This document shows positions 1-5,814 of a DNA stretch of 5,846 nucleotides, one piece after another. Both the position numbers and the translations under genes were made by a program. Position 1 is the stretch's first letter, and every line of letters starts with the position of its first letter. A model generated the notes under the pieces. That model made no database searches, was not told the DNA's origin, and saw nothing but the letters and a program-made list of their open reading frames with translations. This DNA comes from CBDUQI01 sp965369325 (GTDB lineage: Bacteria > Pseudomonadota > Gammaproteobacteria > Steroidobacterales > JBCBZW01): contig CBDUQI010000294.1 of NCBI GenBank assembly GCA_965369325.1, positions 1 through 5,846 on the forward strand. Reading direction: 5' to 3'.

Positions 1-1236
1 GTGCTTGAGTTCGATGTTCTCAAACACAGCCTCGATAATCAGATCGCAGCCGTCCAGATCATCGTTGTCGGCGGTGGGCTTGATCAAGCCCAGCACAGCC
101 GTTTTGCGTGCCTCGTCCATTTTGCCGCGCGCCACGCGTTTGGCCAGCAGTTTTTCCGAGTACGCTTTGCCTTTTTCTGCCGCTTCCTGGCTGATGTCCT
201 TCAGCACCACTTCGATGCCGGCCATGGCCGACACGTAGGCGATGCCCTGGCCCATCATGCCGGCGCCGAGAATACCGAGCTTTTTGGTATCGGTCGGTGG
301 AATGCCTTTGGGTCGGCTGGCGCCGCCGTTGATCTGATTGAGCTGGAAGAAGAACGTGGTGATCATGTTCTTCGCCTGCGGCGTGCCGACCAGGTAGGCC
401 ATGGCGCGCGACTCAATCGTCTGGGCGGTGTCAAAGTCCAGGTAGGTTGCCTGGAAGGCGACGTCCATAATCTGCTCGGGCGCCGGCAACAGACCGCGGG
501 TTTTCTGTCGCAGCATGGCCGGGCCGCCCATCGCCACTTGGGCCAGTTTGGGGGAGCCGATCTTGCCGCCGGGAATGCGAAAGCCTTTGCGATCCCACGG
601 CTGCGTTGCCGCCGCCTCATCGCCTTTGTGCTCAACAATCCAGGCTTTGGCCCGCGGTACCAGCTCGTCCAGGGAGCCGACCGTCTCATCGATCATGCCC
701 ATGGCCAGCGCCGGTTCCGGTTTCAGGCGTTTGCCTTCGAGCAGCAACGGCAGCGCCGCCTGCACCCCGATCAGATTCACCAGTCGCACCACACCGCCGC
801 CGCCGGGCAGCAGACCCAGGGTGACTTCGGGCAAACCGACCTGCGCGGAATTGTGGTTGTAGGCAATACGACGGTTGCACGCCAGGGCAATTTCATAACC
901 GCCGCCCATCGCCGCGCCGTTGATCGCCGCGACCACCGGTACCGGCAGTTTTTCCAACCGGCGAAAGTCACTCTTGATGCCGCCGGATAGCTCCATGAAA
1001 AGCGCTTCGTCGCCCGCTTTAAAGGCCAGCAACTCGTGCAGATCACCACCGGCGAAGAACATTTTTTTGGCCGATGCGATGACCACACCGCTCACCGACT
1101 CATCGGCACACACCTTATCAACGGCCTCGCGCATGGCCGCGCGGTACTCGCCGTTCATGGTGTTCGCCGAGCCGCTCATGTCCATCGTGATGGTCACGAT
1201 GCTGTCCGCGTCTTTATCGTATCCGAATGATTTCAT
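1..1236 (-). CDS. fadB: Multifunctional enoyl-CoA hydratase / 3-hydroxyacyl-CoA dehydrogenase, N-terminal part (gene cut by left edge)
   Basis: Partial gene: 412 codons run from ATG at 1236 to the edge without a stop. The family hydrates trans-2-enoyl-CoA and oxidises the 3-hydroxyacyl-CoA with NAD in cytoplasmic fatty-acid beta-oxidation. Residues 1-200 form a crotonase fold: FFAGGDLHE (60-68) gives the oxyanion-hole loop, GGGYE places one catalytic Glu at 115, and GLPE places the second at 137. From about residue 318 a Rossmann fold begins, with G324-x-G326-x-x-G329 and Asp347 at the end of the second strand for NAD. The dehydrogenase catalytic residues and the C-terminus lie outside; relatives are about 700-720 residues. 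The start is supported by AGGA seven bases upstream. The gene follows the thiolase after 19 bp, so the two are probably cotranscribed. By recalled sequence it resembles mycobacterial FadB (Rv0860) more than E. coli FadB or FadJ; the symbol is therefore by function, not strict orthology. Confidence 0.93.
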   Translation of the reverse strand, partial: MKSFGYDKDADSIVTITMDMSGSANTMNGEYRAAMREAVDKVCADESVSGVVIASAKKMFFAGGDLHELLAFKAGDEALFMELSGGIKSDFRRLEKLPVPVVAAINGAAMGGGYEIALACNRRIAYNHNSAQVGLPEVTLGLLPGGGGVVRLVNLIGVQAALPLLLEGKRLKPEPALAMGMIDETVGSLDELVPRAKAWIVEHKGDEAAATQPWDRKGFRIPGGKIGSPKLAQVAMGGPAMLRQKTRGLLPAPEQIMDVAFQATYLDFDTAQTIESRAMAYLVGTPQAKNMITTFFFQLNQINGGASRPKGIPPTDTKKLGILGAGMMGQGIAYVSAMAGIEVVLKDISQEAAEKGKAYSEKLLAKRVARGKMDEARKTAVLGLIKPTADNDDLDGCDLIIEAVFENIELKH

Positions 1237-1255
1237 CTTGATATCCTGCAGGCGA
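1237..1255 (-). promoter_or_regulatory. Ribosome-binding site in the 19-bp thiolase-fadB junction
   Basis: On the minus strand, AGGA lies seven bases before the fadB ATG at 1236, just after the thiolase TAA at 1256-1258. No terminator or promoter fits in this gap, which supports one transcript for both genes. Confidence 0.7.
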
Positions 1256-2464
1256 TTAAACGCGTTCAATAATCGTGGAGATGCCCATGCCGCCGCCGAC
1301 GCACAGCGAGAGCATGGCGCGCTTGAGATGACGCCGCTCAAGCTCATCCAGCACGGTGCTCACCAGCATGGCGCCGGTGGCGCCCAGCGGATGGCCCATG
1401 GCAATCGCGCCGCCGTTCACGTTGGTAATCTCATGGTCGATGTCCAGATCTTTCATGTAGCGCATCGCTACCGAGGCGAATGCCTCGTTGATTTCCCACA
1501 GATCGATGTCTTTGTTCTCAAGGCCAGCTTTGCGCAGGCACTTTTTCGCCGCCGGCCCAGGGCCGGTGAGCATGATGATGGGGTCGGAGGCCAGCACGGC
1601 CGTCGCGACAATGCGTCCACGCGGTTGCAGGCCCAGATCCTTGCCGGCCTTCTCGCTGCCGATCAGCACGGCGCTGGAGCCGTCCACGATGCCCGAGGAG
1701 TTGCCGGGCGTATGCACGTGCTCAACGCGATCAAGCGTGGGGTATTTGCGGATGATGATGTCATCGAAGCCGTACTGGCCCATCTCGGCGAAGGAGGCCC
1801 GCAGCTTGCCCAGCACTTCAAGTGTGGTGCCCGGTTTGATGAAGTCGTCCTTCTCTAGAATCACCTGGTTGTTGTGATCGGTGACCGGTACCACCGACTT
1901 GTCGAAATACCCGTTGTCCCGCGCATGCGCGGCGCGCCGCTGGGATTCGCACGCGAAGGTGTCCACATCCTCGCGGCTGAAACCCTCCAGCATGGCAATG
2001 GTATCTGCGCCGATGCCCTGAGGAACGAAGCCGGTTTCCATTGCGAACTCGGCGTCCATCACCATGGAGCCGCCACTGGAGCCCATCGGCACGCGCGACA
2101 TACTCTCCACACCGCCTGCTACCACCAGGTCTTCCCAGCCCGAGGCCACTTTCTGGGCAGCGATGTTGACGGCCTCAAGTCCCGAGGCACAAAAGCGGTC
2201 AAGCTGCACGCCCGGTACGGACTCATCCCACTGCGCGTTCTGCACGATCATTTTGGCGACGTCGGCGCCTTGCTCACCCACTGGTGCGACACATCCCATC
2301 ACCACGTCGTCTACGTAAGAGGTATCCAGATCGTGCCGTTGTTGCAGCTCGCGTAGCAGTCCGGCGCCGAGATCGATCGGTTTTACCTCGTACAGAGACC
2401 CGTCTTTTTTGCCCTTGCTGCGCGGAGTGCGAAGCGCATCATAGATATACGCGTTAGTGCTCAT
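1256..2464 (-). CDS. fadA: Acetyl-CoA C-acyltransferase (3-ketoacyl-CoA thiolase)
   Basis: Complete 402-residue thiolase, the usual length for the family. It cleaves 3-ketoacyl-CoA with CoA to acetyl-CoA and a shortened acyl-CoA in the cytoplasm. All signature elements are visible: nucleophilic Cys92 in DRFCASGLEA, GGVESMSRVPM at 117-127, NEAFA at 326-330, the active-site His358 in GGAIAMGHPLGATGA, and the acid/base Cys388 in CVGGGMG. The C-terminus ends in the typical STIIERV. It is the first gene of the minus-strand operon and partners the downstream hydratase/dehydrogenase, which suggests a degradative role and a possible alpha2beta2-type complex. A purely acetoacetyl-CoA-specific thiolase cannot be excluded. 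The ATG at 2464 has only a weak ribosome-binding site (GGTAA five bases upstream), but MSTNAYIYDALRTP matches where thiolases normally begin. The gene is divergent from the AraC-type regulator, with 113 bp between the two starts. Confidence 0.95.
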   Translation of the reverse strand: MSTNAYIYDALRTPRSKGKKDGSLYEVKPIDLGAGLLRELQQRHDLDTSYVDDVVMGCVAPVGEQGADVAKMIVQNAQWDESVPGVQLDRFCASGLEAVNIAAQKVASGWEDLVVAGGVESMSRVPMGSSGGSMVMDAEFAMETGFVPQGIGADTIAMLEGFSREDVDTFACESQRRAAHARDNGYFDKSVVPVTDHNNQVILEKDDFIKPGTTLEVLGKLRASFAEMGQYGFDDIIIRKYPTLDRVEHVHTPGNSSGIVDGSSAVLIGSEKAGKDLGLQPRGRIVATAVLASDPIIMLTGPGPAAKKCLRKAGLENKDIDLWEINEAFASVAMRYMKDLDIDHEITNVNGGAIAMGHPLGATGAMLVSTVLDELERRHLKRAMLSLCVGGGMGISTIIERV

Positions 2465-2476
2465 GGGAGTTACCGT

Positions 2477-2506
2477 TGGCTGGTGAGTGAATTAAGTGGC
2501 TGATAA
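2477..2506. repeat. Direct repeat TGGCTG-n-T-n-A, 20 bp apart, candidate AraC-type half-sites
   Basis: TGGCTGGTGA at 2477-2486 and TGGCTGATAA at 2497-2506 agree at eight of ten positions, on the same strand and with a 20-bp period, close to two helical turns. AraC-family activators commonly bind tandem half-sites about 21 bp apart. The pair lies at and downstream of the predicted -10 of the thiolase operon, a position that would favour repression unless the true promoter is elsewhere. Confidence 0.35.
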
Positions 2507-2531
2507 TTATAAAAAAGAACAACAGTATCAA
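2499..2531 (-). promoter_or_regulatory. Probable sigma70-type promoter of the thiolase-fadB operon
   Basis: Reading the minus strand, TTGATA (2531-2526, five of six to the -35 consensus) is followed by a perfect TATAAT (2511-2506) after a short 14-bp spacer. The overlapping AATTAT (2508-2503) sits at the ideal 17 bp. The transcript would start near 2496-2499, giving a leader of roughly 32-35 bases before the thiolase ATG. The -35 overlaps an 11-bp palindrome, so the promoter is likely regulated. The hexamers are seen directly; their use as a promoter is inferred. Confidence 0.5.
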
Positions 2532-2536
2532 TGATA
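2526..2536. promoter_or_regulatory. 11-bp palindrome TATCA-A-TGATA, candidate operator in the divergent region
   Basis: Perfect 5-bp arms flank a central A. It covers the proposed -35 of the thiolase operon and ends six bases from the proposed -35 of the regulator, so one bound protein could act on both promoters. AraC-family proteins usually bind direct repeats, so this site may belong to another dimeric regulator, or may simply reflect AT-rich sequence. Confidence 0.35.
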
Positions 2537-2542
2537 TGGGCA

Positions 2543-2577
2543 TTTACAAAAATAGACATTTGGTTACACTGTGAGGC
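2543..2577 (+). promoter_or_regulatory. Probable promoter of the AraC-family gene, giving a leaderless mRNA
   Basis: TTTACA (2543-2548, five of six to the -35 consensus) and TACACT (2565-2570, four of six to the -10) are separated by 16 bp. A start seven to eight bases beyond the -10 falls at 2577-2578, on the ATG itself. The only purine-rich stretch, GAGG at 2573-2576, is one base from the ATG and too close to work as a normal ribosome-binding site. Confidence 0.45.
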
Positions 2578-3618
2578 ATGTCACGTGCGACGCTGCCCAA
2601 ATTGATCGAATCCTCAACTGTGGCCTCCCCCTTCGTGGAGAAGCTGCTGGAGGGGGCCAAGGCGAAGGGCTACAACGTCAACCAGATTTTGCGCGAGAAC
2701 GGCATCTCGCCGAACGTGCTGCTGGTGCGTGGCTCCCGGGTCACGTTCGAGCAACTGGCAGCCCTGACGCTGGCGCTGGTGCGGCTGCTGGATGATGAGT
2801 TTCTGGGGCTGACCGACCGCCCGGTGCGACGCAATACCTTCCGGCTCAGTTGCTACAGCGTGATTAATGCCGAGACCCTGGGCGAGGCGATGAAGATCAT
2901 GACGGACTTTGCCAACATCGCAGAAGGTGCTCTGATCCACGAGTTGCAACACCACGGGCAGCAGGTGAGTTACACGCTCAGGCGGCGTCCGCGTCGCCAC
3001 ATTCGCAACAGCTATGCGATGGAGTACTGCATGCTCTCCATCCACCGCACGCTCAACTGGATGGGCAATCGGCGTCTGCCGTTGCAACGGGTGAATGCCG
3101 ACTACGCGGTGCCGGCGTACCATGATGAGTACCGGCACATGTTCTACGGCGCGCCGGTATTTTTCGATCAGCCCCACAGTGCGCTGGTGTTTCCGGCGAG
3201 CGTGCTGGGGGTGCACAACGTGCGCGACATGAAGCAGCTAAAAGACTTCGTCAAGCAGGCGCCGCTAACGCTGCTGAGCCAGACGATCAAGCCGGACGAT
3301 CTGCCTGGGCAACTGCGGGTGTGGGTAGAGCGGCAACTTAGCCGGCATCAACACGCCCCGGATATCAACGCTGCGTCGCGAGCACTGGGCCTGCATCCGC
3401 AAGCGTTGCGTCGACAACTAATCAAGCACGGCACTAACTACAAGACCATCAAAACCGAAGTCAGGCGGGATCTGGCGATTAACCTGATCGGGGATGCTGC
3501 GCGTACGGTCGAGTCGATCTCGGCGCTGCTGGATTTTTCCGAGCCAAGCGCGTTTATTCGTGCGTTCAAAGGCTGGACCGGCCTCACACCATTGGCCTAC
3601 CGCAAGCTGAGCGCGTGA
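2578..3618 (+). CDS. AraC-family transcriptional regulator with AraC-type N-terminal ligand domain (OruR/ArgR-like architecture)
   Basis: Complete 346-residue protein, the usual length for AraC regulators carrying the long 'Arabinose_bd'-type N-terminal domain. Residues about 15-210 form that putative effector and dimerisation domain. The C-terminal 100 residues carry two helix-turn-helix units: PDINAASRALGLHPQALRRQ (261-280) and the segment 309-342 with the signature FSEPSAFIRAFKGWTGLTP and YR. Members usually activate neighbouring catabolic genes by binding DNA upstream when a small ligand is present. Divergence from the thiolase-fadB operon suggests that operon as a target and a fatty-acid-related ligand, which is inference. 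An in-frame TGA at 2572-2574 makes the ATG at 2578 the earliest possible start; no usable Shine-Dalgarno precedes it. The gene converges on the flavin monooxygenase, with 33 bp between the stop codons. Confidence 0.9.
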   Translation: MSRATLPKLIESSTVASPFVEKLLEGAKAKGYNVNQILRENGISPNVLLVRGSRVTFEQLAALTLALVRLLDDEFLGLTDRPVRRNTFRLSCYSVINAETLGEAMKIMTDFANIAEGALIHELQHHGQQVSYTLRRRPRRHIRNSYAMEYCMLSIHRTLNWMGNRRLPLQRVNADYAVPAYHDEYRHMFYGAPVFFDQPHSALVFPASVLGVHNVRDMKQLKDFVKQAPLTLLSQTIKPDDLPGQLRVWVERQLSRHQHAPDINAASRALGLHPQALRRQLIKHGTNYKTIKTEVRRDLAINLIGDAARTVESISALLDFSEPSAFIRAFKGWTGLTPLAYRKLSA

Positions 3619-3619
3619 G

Positions 3620-3651
3620 GCTCGCACCACCCGCTGTCCAGGCGTGCGAAC
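3620..3651. terminator. Weak hairpin between convergent genes, possible terminator
   Basis: GCTCGCAC (3620-3627) and GTGCGAAC (3644-3651) are complementary except for one position. In a minus-strand transcript that position is a G-U wobble, giving an 8-bp stem; in a plus-strand transcript it is a C-A mismatch, leaving a 6-bp core. The loop is 16 bases and there is no U-tract, so efficient intrinsic termination is doubtful. Its place between the two convergent stop codons is the main argument for it. Confidence 0.3.
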
Positions 3652-4833
3652 TCAGGCCGTGATGTCGTATCCGTAGAGCCAGTCCTGGCTCGCGTGAATT
3701 GTGCGCGGGATGAGTTTGCCCGCCAGCCACATGGGGGCGTAGGTCGCGAACTGCGCTGCCCGCCCCGCGCGGTGGAACGTGTTGAGGTTAGCCCGTGCAC
3801 GTTGTTGCACGCGCGTCGTGCGCGGCTGGCGTGCGTTCTGGTACGCCTTCAACGCGTCGTGTGTATCCGCGTGCTGGTGAAGTGCCTGACTCAACGCCCA
3901 TCCGTCCTCGATGGCCATGGCAGCGCCCTGTGCCAGCGATGGCAACATGGGGTGGGCCGCGTCACCCAGCAAAACCACGCGTCCCTCGGACCAGGCGGGC
4001 AATGCGGGACGTTCCAGCAAGGCCCAGCGAAAGTGGGCATCCGCCTGCTTGATCAGCGTAGTGATCACCGGATGCCAGCCCTGAAAATCGGCTAGGGCTT
4101 GTGCTCGTGTGCCTTGCTCGGTCCAGGACTCCGTCTCCCAGCCCTGTTGCTCCACCACGCCCACCAGATTGGCCAACGTGCCGCCGCGCAGTCGATAGGT
4201 GACGGCGTGGCGGTTGGGCCCCGCCCACACGCAGGCAGAGGGCGGCGGGCAATGCGGGCCTAAGCGGTCCATGGGCACCGTAGCGCGCCAGGCAATGTTG
4301 CCGGTGAAGCGCGGTGCGTCGGCACCTGCCAGTTGTTCGCGGATGCACGAGTGGATGCCATCGGCGCCGATCAACAGGTCGCCCCGGAGACGGGCGTCCT
4401 CTGCCAGCACCGCTGCCACGCCCTGATTGGCAGGTTCGTAACCCTGCACACGATGGTCGGCCAGCAGCGCCCTGGGCGCGCGGGCCGAAAGCGTTTGTCT
4501 AAGTACCTGAATCAGGTCGGCCCGATGGATGTGCAGATACGGCGCGCCCCAGCGGGTGAGGGCAGGTGCATCCAGCGCAATGGAGAAAATCTGCCGGCCG
4601 CTGGTGCCCATGCGCATCTCCAGCCGTTGCGGGCGGAAGGCAAGCGGCAACAGTGCGGGCATGAGATCAAGGGCCGCGAGCACTTTGCAGCCGTTCGGGC
4701 TTAACTGGATGCCGGCGCCAATCTCGCTGAACGTGCTGGCTTGCTCCAACACCTGCACTTGCCAGCCAATGCGATGCAGGCACAGCGCGGCGCACAGCCC
4801 GCCGATGCCGCCACCCACAATGACCGCTTTCAT
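3652..4833 (-). CDS. Class A FAD-dependent monooxygenase (salicylate / 3-hydroxybenzoate hydroxylase-like)
   Basis: A 393-residue flavoprotein that would use NAD(P)H and O2 to hydroxylate an organic, often aromatic, substrate in the cytoplasm. The FAD-binding G7-x-G9-x-x-G12 is at the extreme N-terminus with Glu30 ending the second strand. HRADL (103-107) follows the family pattern, GADG (156-159) is the DG motif, and GDAAHPMLP (290-298) is the GD motif contacting the FAD ribityl chain, followed by QGAAMAIEDGWAL. The C-terminal WLYGYD (385-390) is typical of salicylate- and 3-hydroxybenzoate-hydroxylase relatives. The frame is open to an ATG at 4950, but those 39 extra residues look non-homologous and FAD monooxygenases begin at MKAVIVGGG, so 4833 is chosen. 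No strong ribosome-binding site is seen. No ring-cleavage or aromatic pathway gene lies nearby, so the substrate cannot be assigned. It could share a transcript with the lipoprotein gene 165 bp upstream. Confidence 0.9.
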   Translation of the reverse strand: MKAVIVGGGIGGLCAALCLHRIGWQVQVLEQASTFSEIGAGIQLSPNGCKVLAALDLMPALLPLAFRPQRLEMRMGTSGRQIFSIALDAPALTRWGAPYLHIHRADLIQVLRQTLSARAPRALLADHRVQGYEPANQGVAAVLAEDARLRGDLLIGADGIHSCIREQLAGADAPRFTGNIAWRATVPMDRLGPHCPPPSACVWAGPNRHAVTYRLRGGTLANLVGVVEQQGWETESWTEQGTRAQALADFQGWHPVITTLIKQADAHFRWALLERPALPAWSEGRVVLLGDAAHPMLPSLAQGAAMAIEDGWALSQALHQHADTHDALKAYQNARQPRTTRVQQRARANLNTFHRAGRAAQFATYAPMWLAGKLIPRTIHASQDWLYGYDITA

Positions 4834-4998
4834 CACCGCTGCGCCCACGCGGGCGAAAATTTCATTCCGCTCATGCGCCCGGAGTATAGCCCGAGGAGGG
4901 CATGCCGGCGGCCCGCAGCGATGCCGTTCAGCCGGTATGACGCCAGGCATGCGTTACCTCGGCGGCGTATGCGGGGCCCTCCCGGATCTTGTGCGTGG
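4834..4998. other. Intergenic region between lipoprotein and monooxygenase genes
   Basis: This 165-bp GC-rich stretch has no convincing gene. Two elements are visible on the minus strand. An imperfect hairpin is formed by 4901-4909 and 4931-4939, with eight of nine pairs and a 21-base loop. A TATACT hexamer at 4888-4883 is a possible -10 for the monooxygenase, giving a leader of about 43 bases, but no recognisable -35 lies 16-18 bp before it. Either a separate weak promoter or read-through from the lipoprotein gene is possible. Confidence 0.4.
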
Positions 4999-5670
4999 TT
5001 ACTCGAGGTCCACCGTCAGATCGCCGGCCCCCAGGGACATATCGATCGCGCAGCGACCGCTGCCCTGGTCCCACTGTGTTTGCGCGCCGACCAGCCAGGG
5101 GCGCCGGCCCGGTACCGCGCGCCCCTCGACGCGCAGCAGCGCATCCCCGGCATTGGTATCCAGATGCGCCTGTTGCACCATCTGGCGCGGCACGCGCACG
5201 TGCAGATCGCCGGCCGCCATCTCCACATCAACGCAGCCGTTACCTTGCACGATGTCCAACTCGCCGTAGCCGAACTTCACGTGCAGATCGACCCCGTCAG
5301 GCACTTGCACGTCAGCATTTACCTCCATGCCGCGGTAGTACCAGCGGGAGAGCTTGGTGAGTGACAGATGCCACTGCTCGGCGCCTGGTTCCAGCGAAAA
5401 CTGCGTCTTTGCTGCCCGTTTCGCACAACCCGCATCGTCAGCCGGACAATAGATGCTCATGCGCGCGCTTAGCTGTTGGTCGGCCGACGGCTCGATGCGC
5501 ACCACGCCCACCGGGATATCAATCGACATAGCGTGCACCGGCATCGCGGTCGGCGCGATCACCTGTTCGGGCTCCACCTTGATCTCACGGGCGGTATCGA
5601 TGGTGCTGCAGCCCGCCGCGGCGGTCAGGCTGAGTAGCGCTGCTAGCGGCAGCCGGAGTCCTTTGCGCAT
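4999..5670 (-). CDS. Predicted lipoprotein with DUF4097-like beta-strand repeats
   Basis: A 223-residue predicted exported lipoprotein of unknown function. The N-terminus MRKGLRLPLAALLSLTAAAGC is a signal peptide: basic n-region, hydrophobic core, and a lipobox with Cys21 as the probable lipidation site. Ser follows the Cys, which by the E. coli '+2' rule favours the outer membrane. The mature part has short repeated glycine-acid strands: YGELDIVQG (135-143), AAGDLHVRV (152-160), NAGDALLRV (173-181) and GAGDLTVDL (215-222 region). This pattern resembles the DUF4097/DUF2807 right-handed beta-helix-type domains found in cell-envelope proteins. Four further cysteines (75, 82, 146, 207) could form disulphides in the periplasm. 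The chain ends inside the last strand motif, which is usual for such domains. The ribosome-binding site is weak (GAG nine bases before the ATG). Family assignment is by pattern only. Confidence 0.75.
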   Translation of the reverse strand: MRKGLRLPLAALLSLTAAAGCSTIDTAREIKVEPEQVIAPTAMPVHAMSIDIPVGVVRIEPSADQQLSARMSIYCPADDAGCAKRAAKTQFSLEPGAEQWHLSLTKLSRWYYRGMEVNADVQVPDGVDLHVKFGYGELDIVQGNGCVDVEMAAGDLHVRVPRQMVQQAHLDTNAGDALLRVEGRAVPGRRPWLVGAQTQWDQGSGRCAIDMSLGAGDLTVDLE

Positions 5671-5685
5671 GATGTTAAGCTCATG

Positions 5686-5707
5686 GTGTTATACGTATAT
5701 ATAACAC
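5686..5707. promoter_or_regulatory. Inverted repeat GTGTTATA-n6-TATAACAC, candidate operator of the lipoprotein gene
   Basis: Perfect 8-bp arms (5686-5693 and 5700-5707) flank a 6-bp spacer, 16 bp before the lipoprotein ATG. A second perfect 10-bp palindrome, TATACGTATA (5690-5699), is nested in it. The size and symmetry fit a site for a dimeric helix-turn-helix repressor. On the minus strand the repeat covers the AT-rich stretch most likely to hold the -10 (TGTTAT or TATATA). A TTTACA -35-like hexamer (minus strand, 5734-5729) lies upstream, but its spacing of 19 or 22 bp is not ideal. The regulator that would bind is not encoded in this window. Confidence 0.55.
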
Positions 5708-5779
5708 TAGCACACATCGGCGAATTGTAAACAATATCCTGTTATTGGGTGCTTTTGGGGTGATGGGCGCTGGAAGGGC

Positions 5780-5814
5780 TTTCAATTGGCTCCGGGTCTG
5801 TTATAGTCCGGCCG
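5780..5814 (+). promoter_or_regulatory. Plus-strand promoter with GC-rich discriminator at the right edge
   Basis: TTTCAA (5780-5785) and TATAGT (5802-5807, five of six to the -10 consensus) are 16 bp apart and followed by a GC-rich CCGGCC discriminator. Such discriminators are typical of stable-RNA and other growth-rate-controlled promoters. Transcription would begin near 5814 and run out of the window. The product is not visible here. A small hairpin, GGCGC (5819-5823) with GCGCC (5834-5838) and a 10-base loop, would form at the start of the transcript. Confidence 0.4.

Noticed and set aside
1..990. 329-codon open plus-strand frame
   Set aside because: It is antisense to the clearly homologous hydratase/dehydrogenase. 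Its protein is rich in His, Arg, Gln and Ala with no recognisable motif, typical of a frame kept open by GC-rich codon bias.
920..1858. 312-codon plus-strand frame across the fadB-thiolase junction
   Set aside because: It is antisense to two intact conserved genes, has low-complexity composition, and lacks any motif or credible start signal.
2503..2510. ATAATTAT palindrome in the divergent region
   Set aside because: It overlaps the TATAAT -10 element, and an 8-bp palindrome is expected in AT-rich promoter DNA.
4834..4950. 39-residue N-terminal extension of the monooxygenase from ATG 4950
   Set aside because: FAD monooxygenases start a few residues before GxGxxG. The extension is Pro/Arg/Ala-rich, is not a signal peptide, and overlaps a possible -10 hexamer.
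4900..4952. Inverted repeat GCATGCC / GGCATGC separated by 39 bases
   Set aside because: GCATGC is itself self-complementary, so any two copies form an inverted repeat. The distance is large and the nearer-arm hairpin explains the region better.
5643..5684. Minus-strand mini-ORF of about 13 codons beginning at ATG 5684 and overlapping the lipoprotein start out of frame
   Set aside because: It has no ribosome-binding site and no codon pattern suggesting a leader peptide; a short ORF like this is expected by chance.
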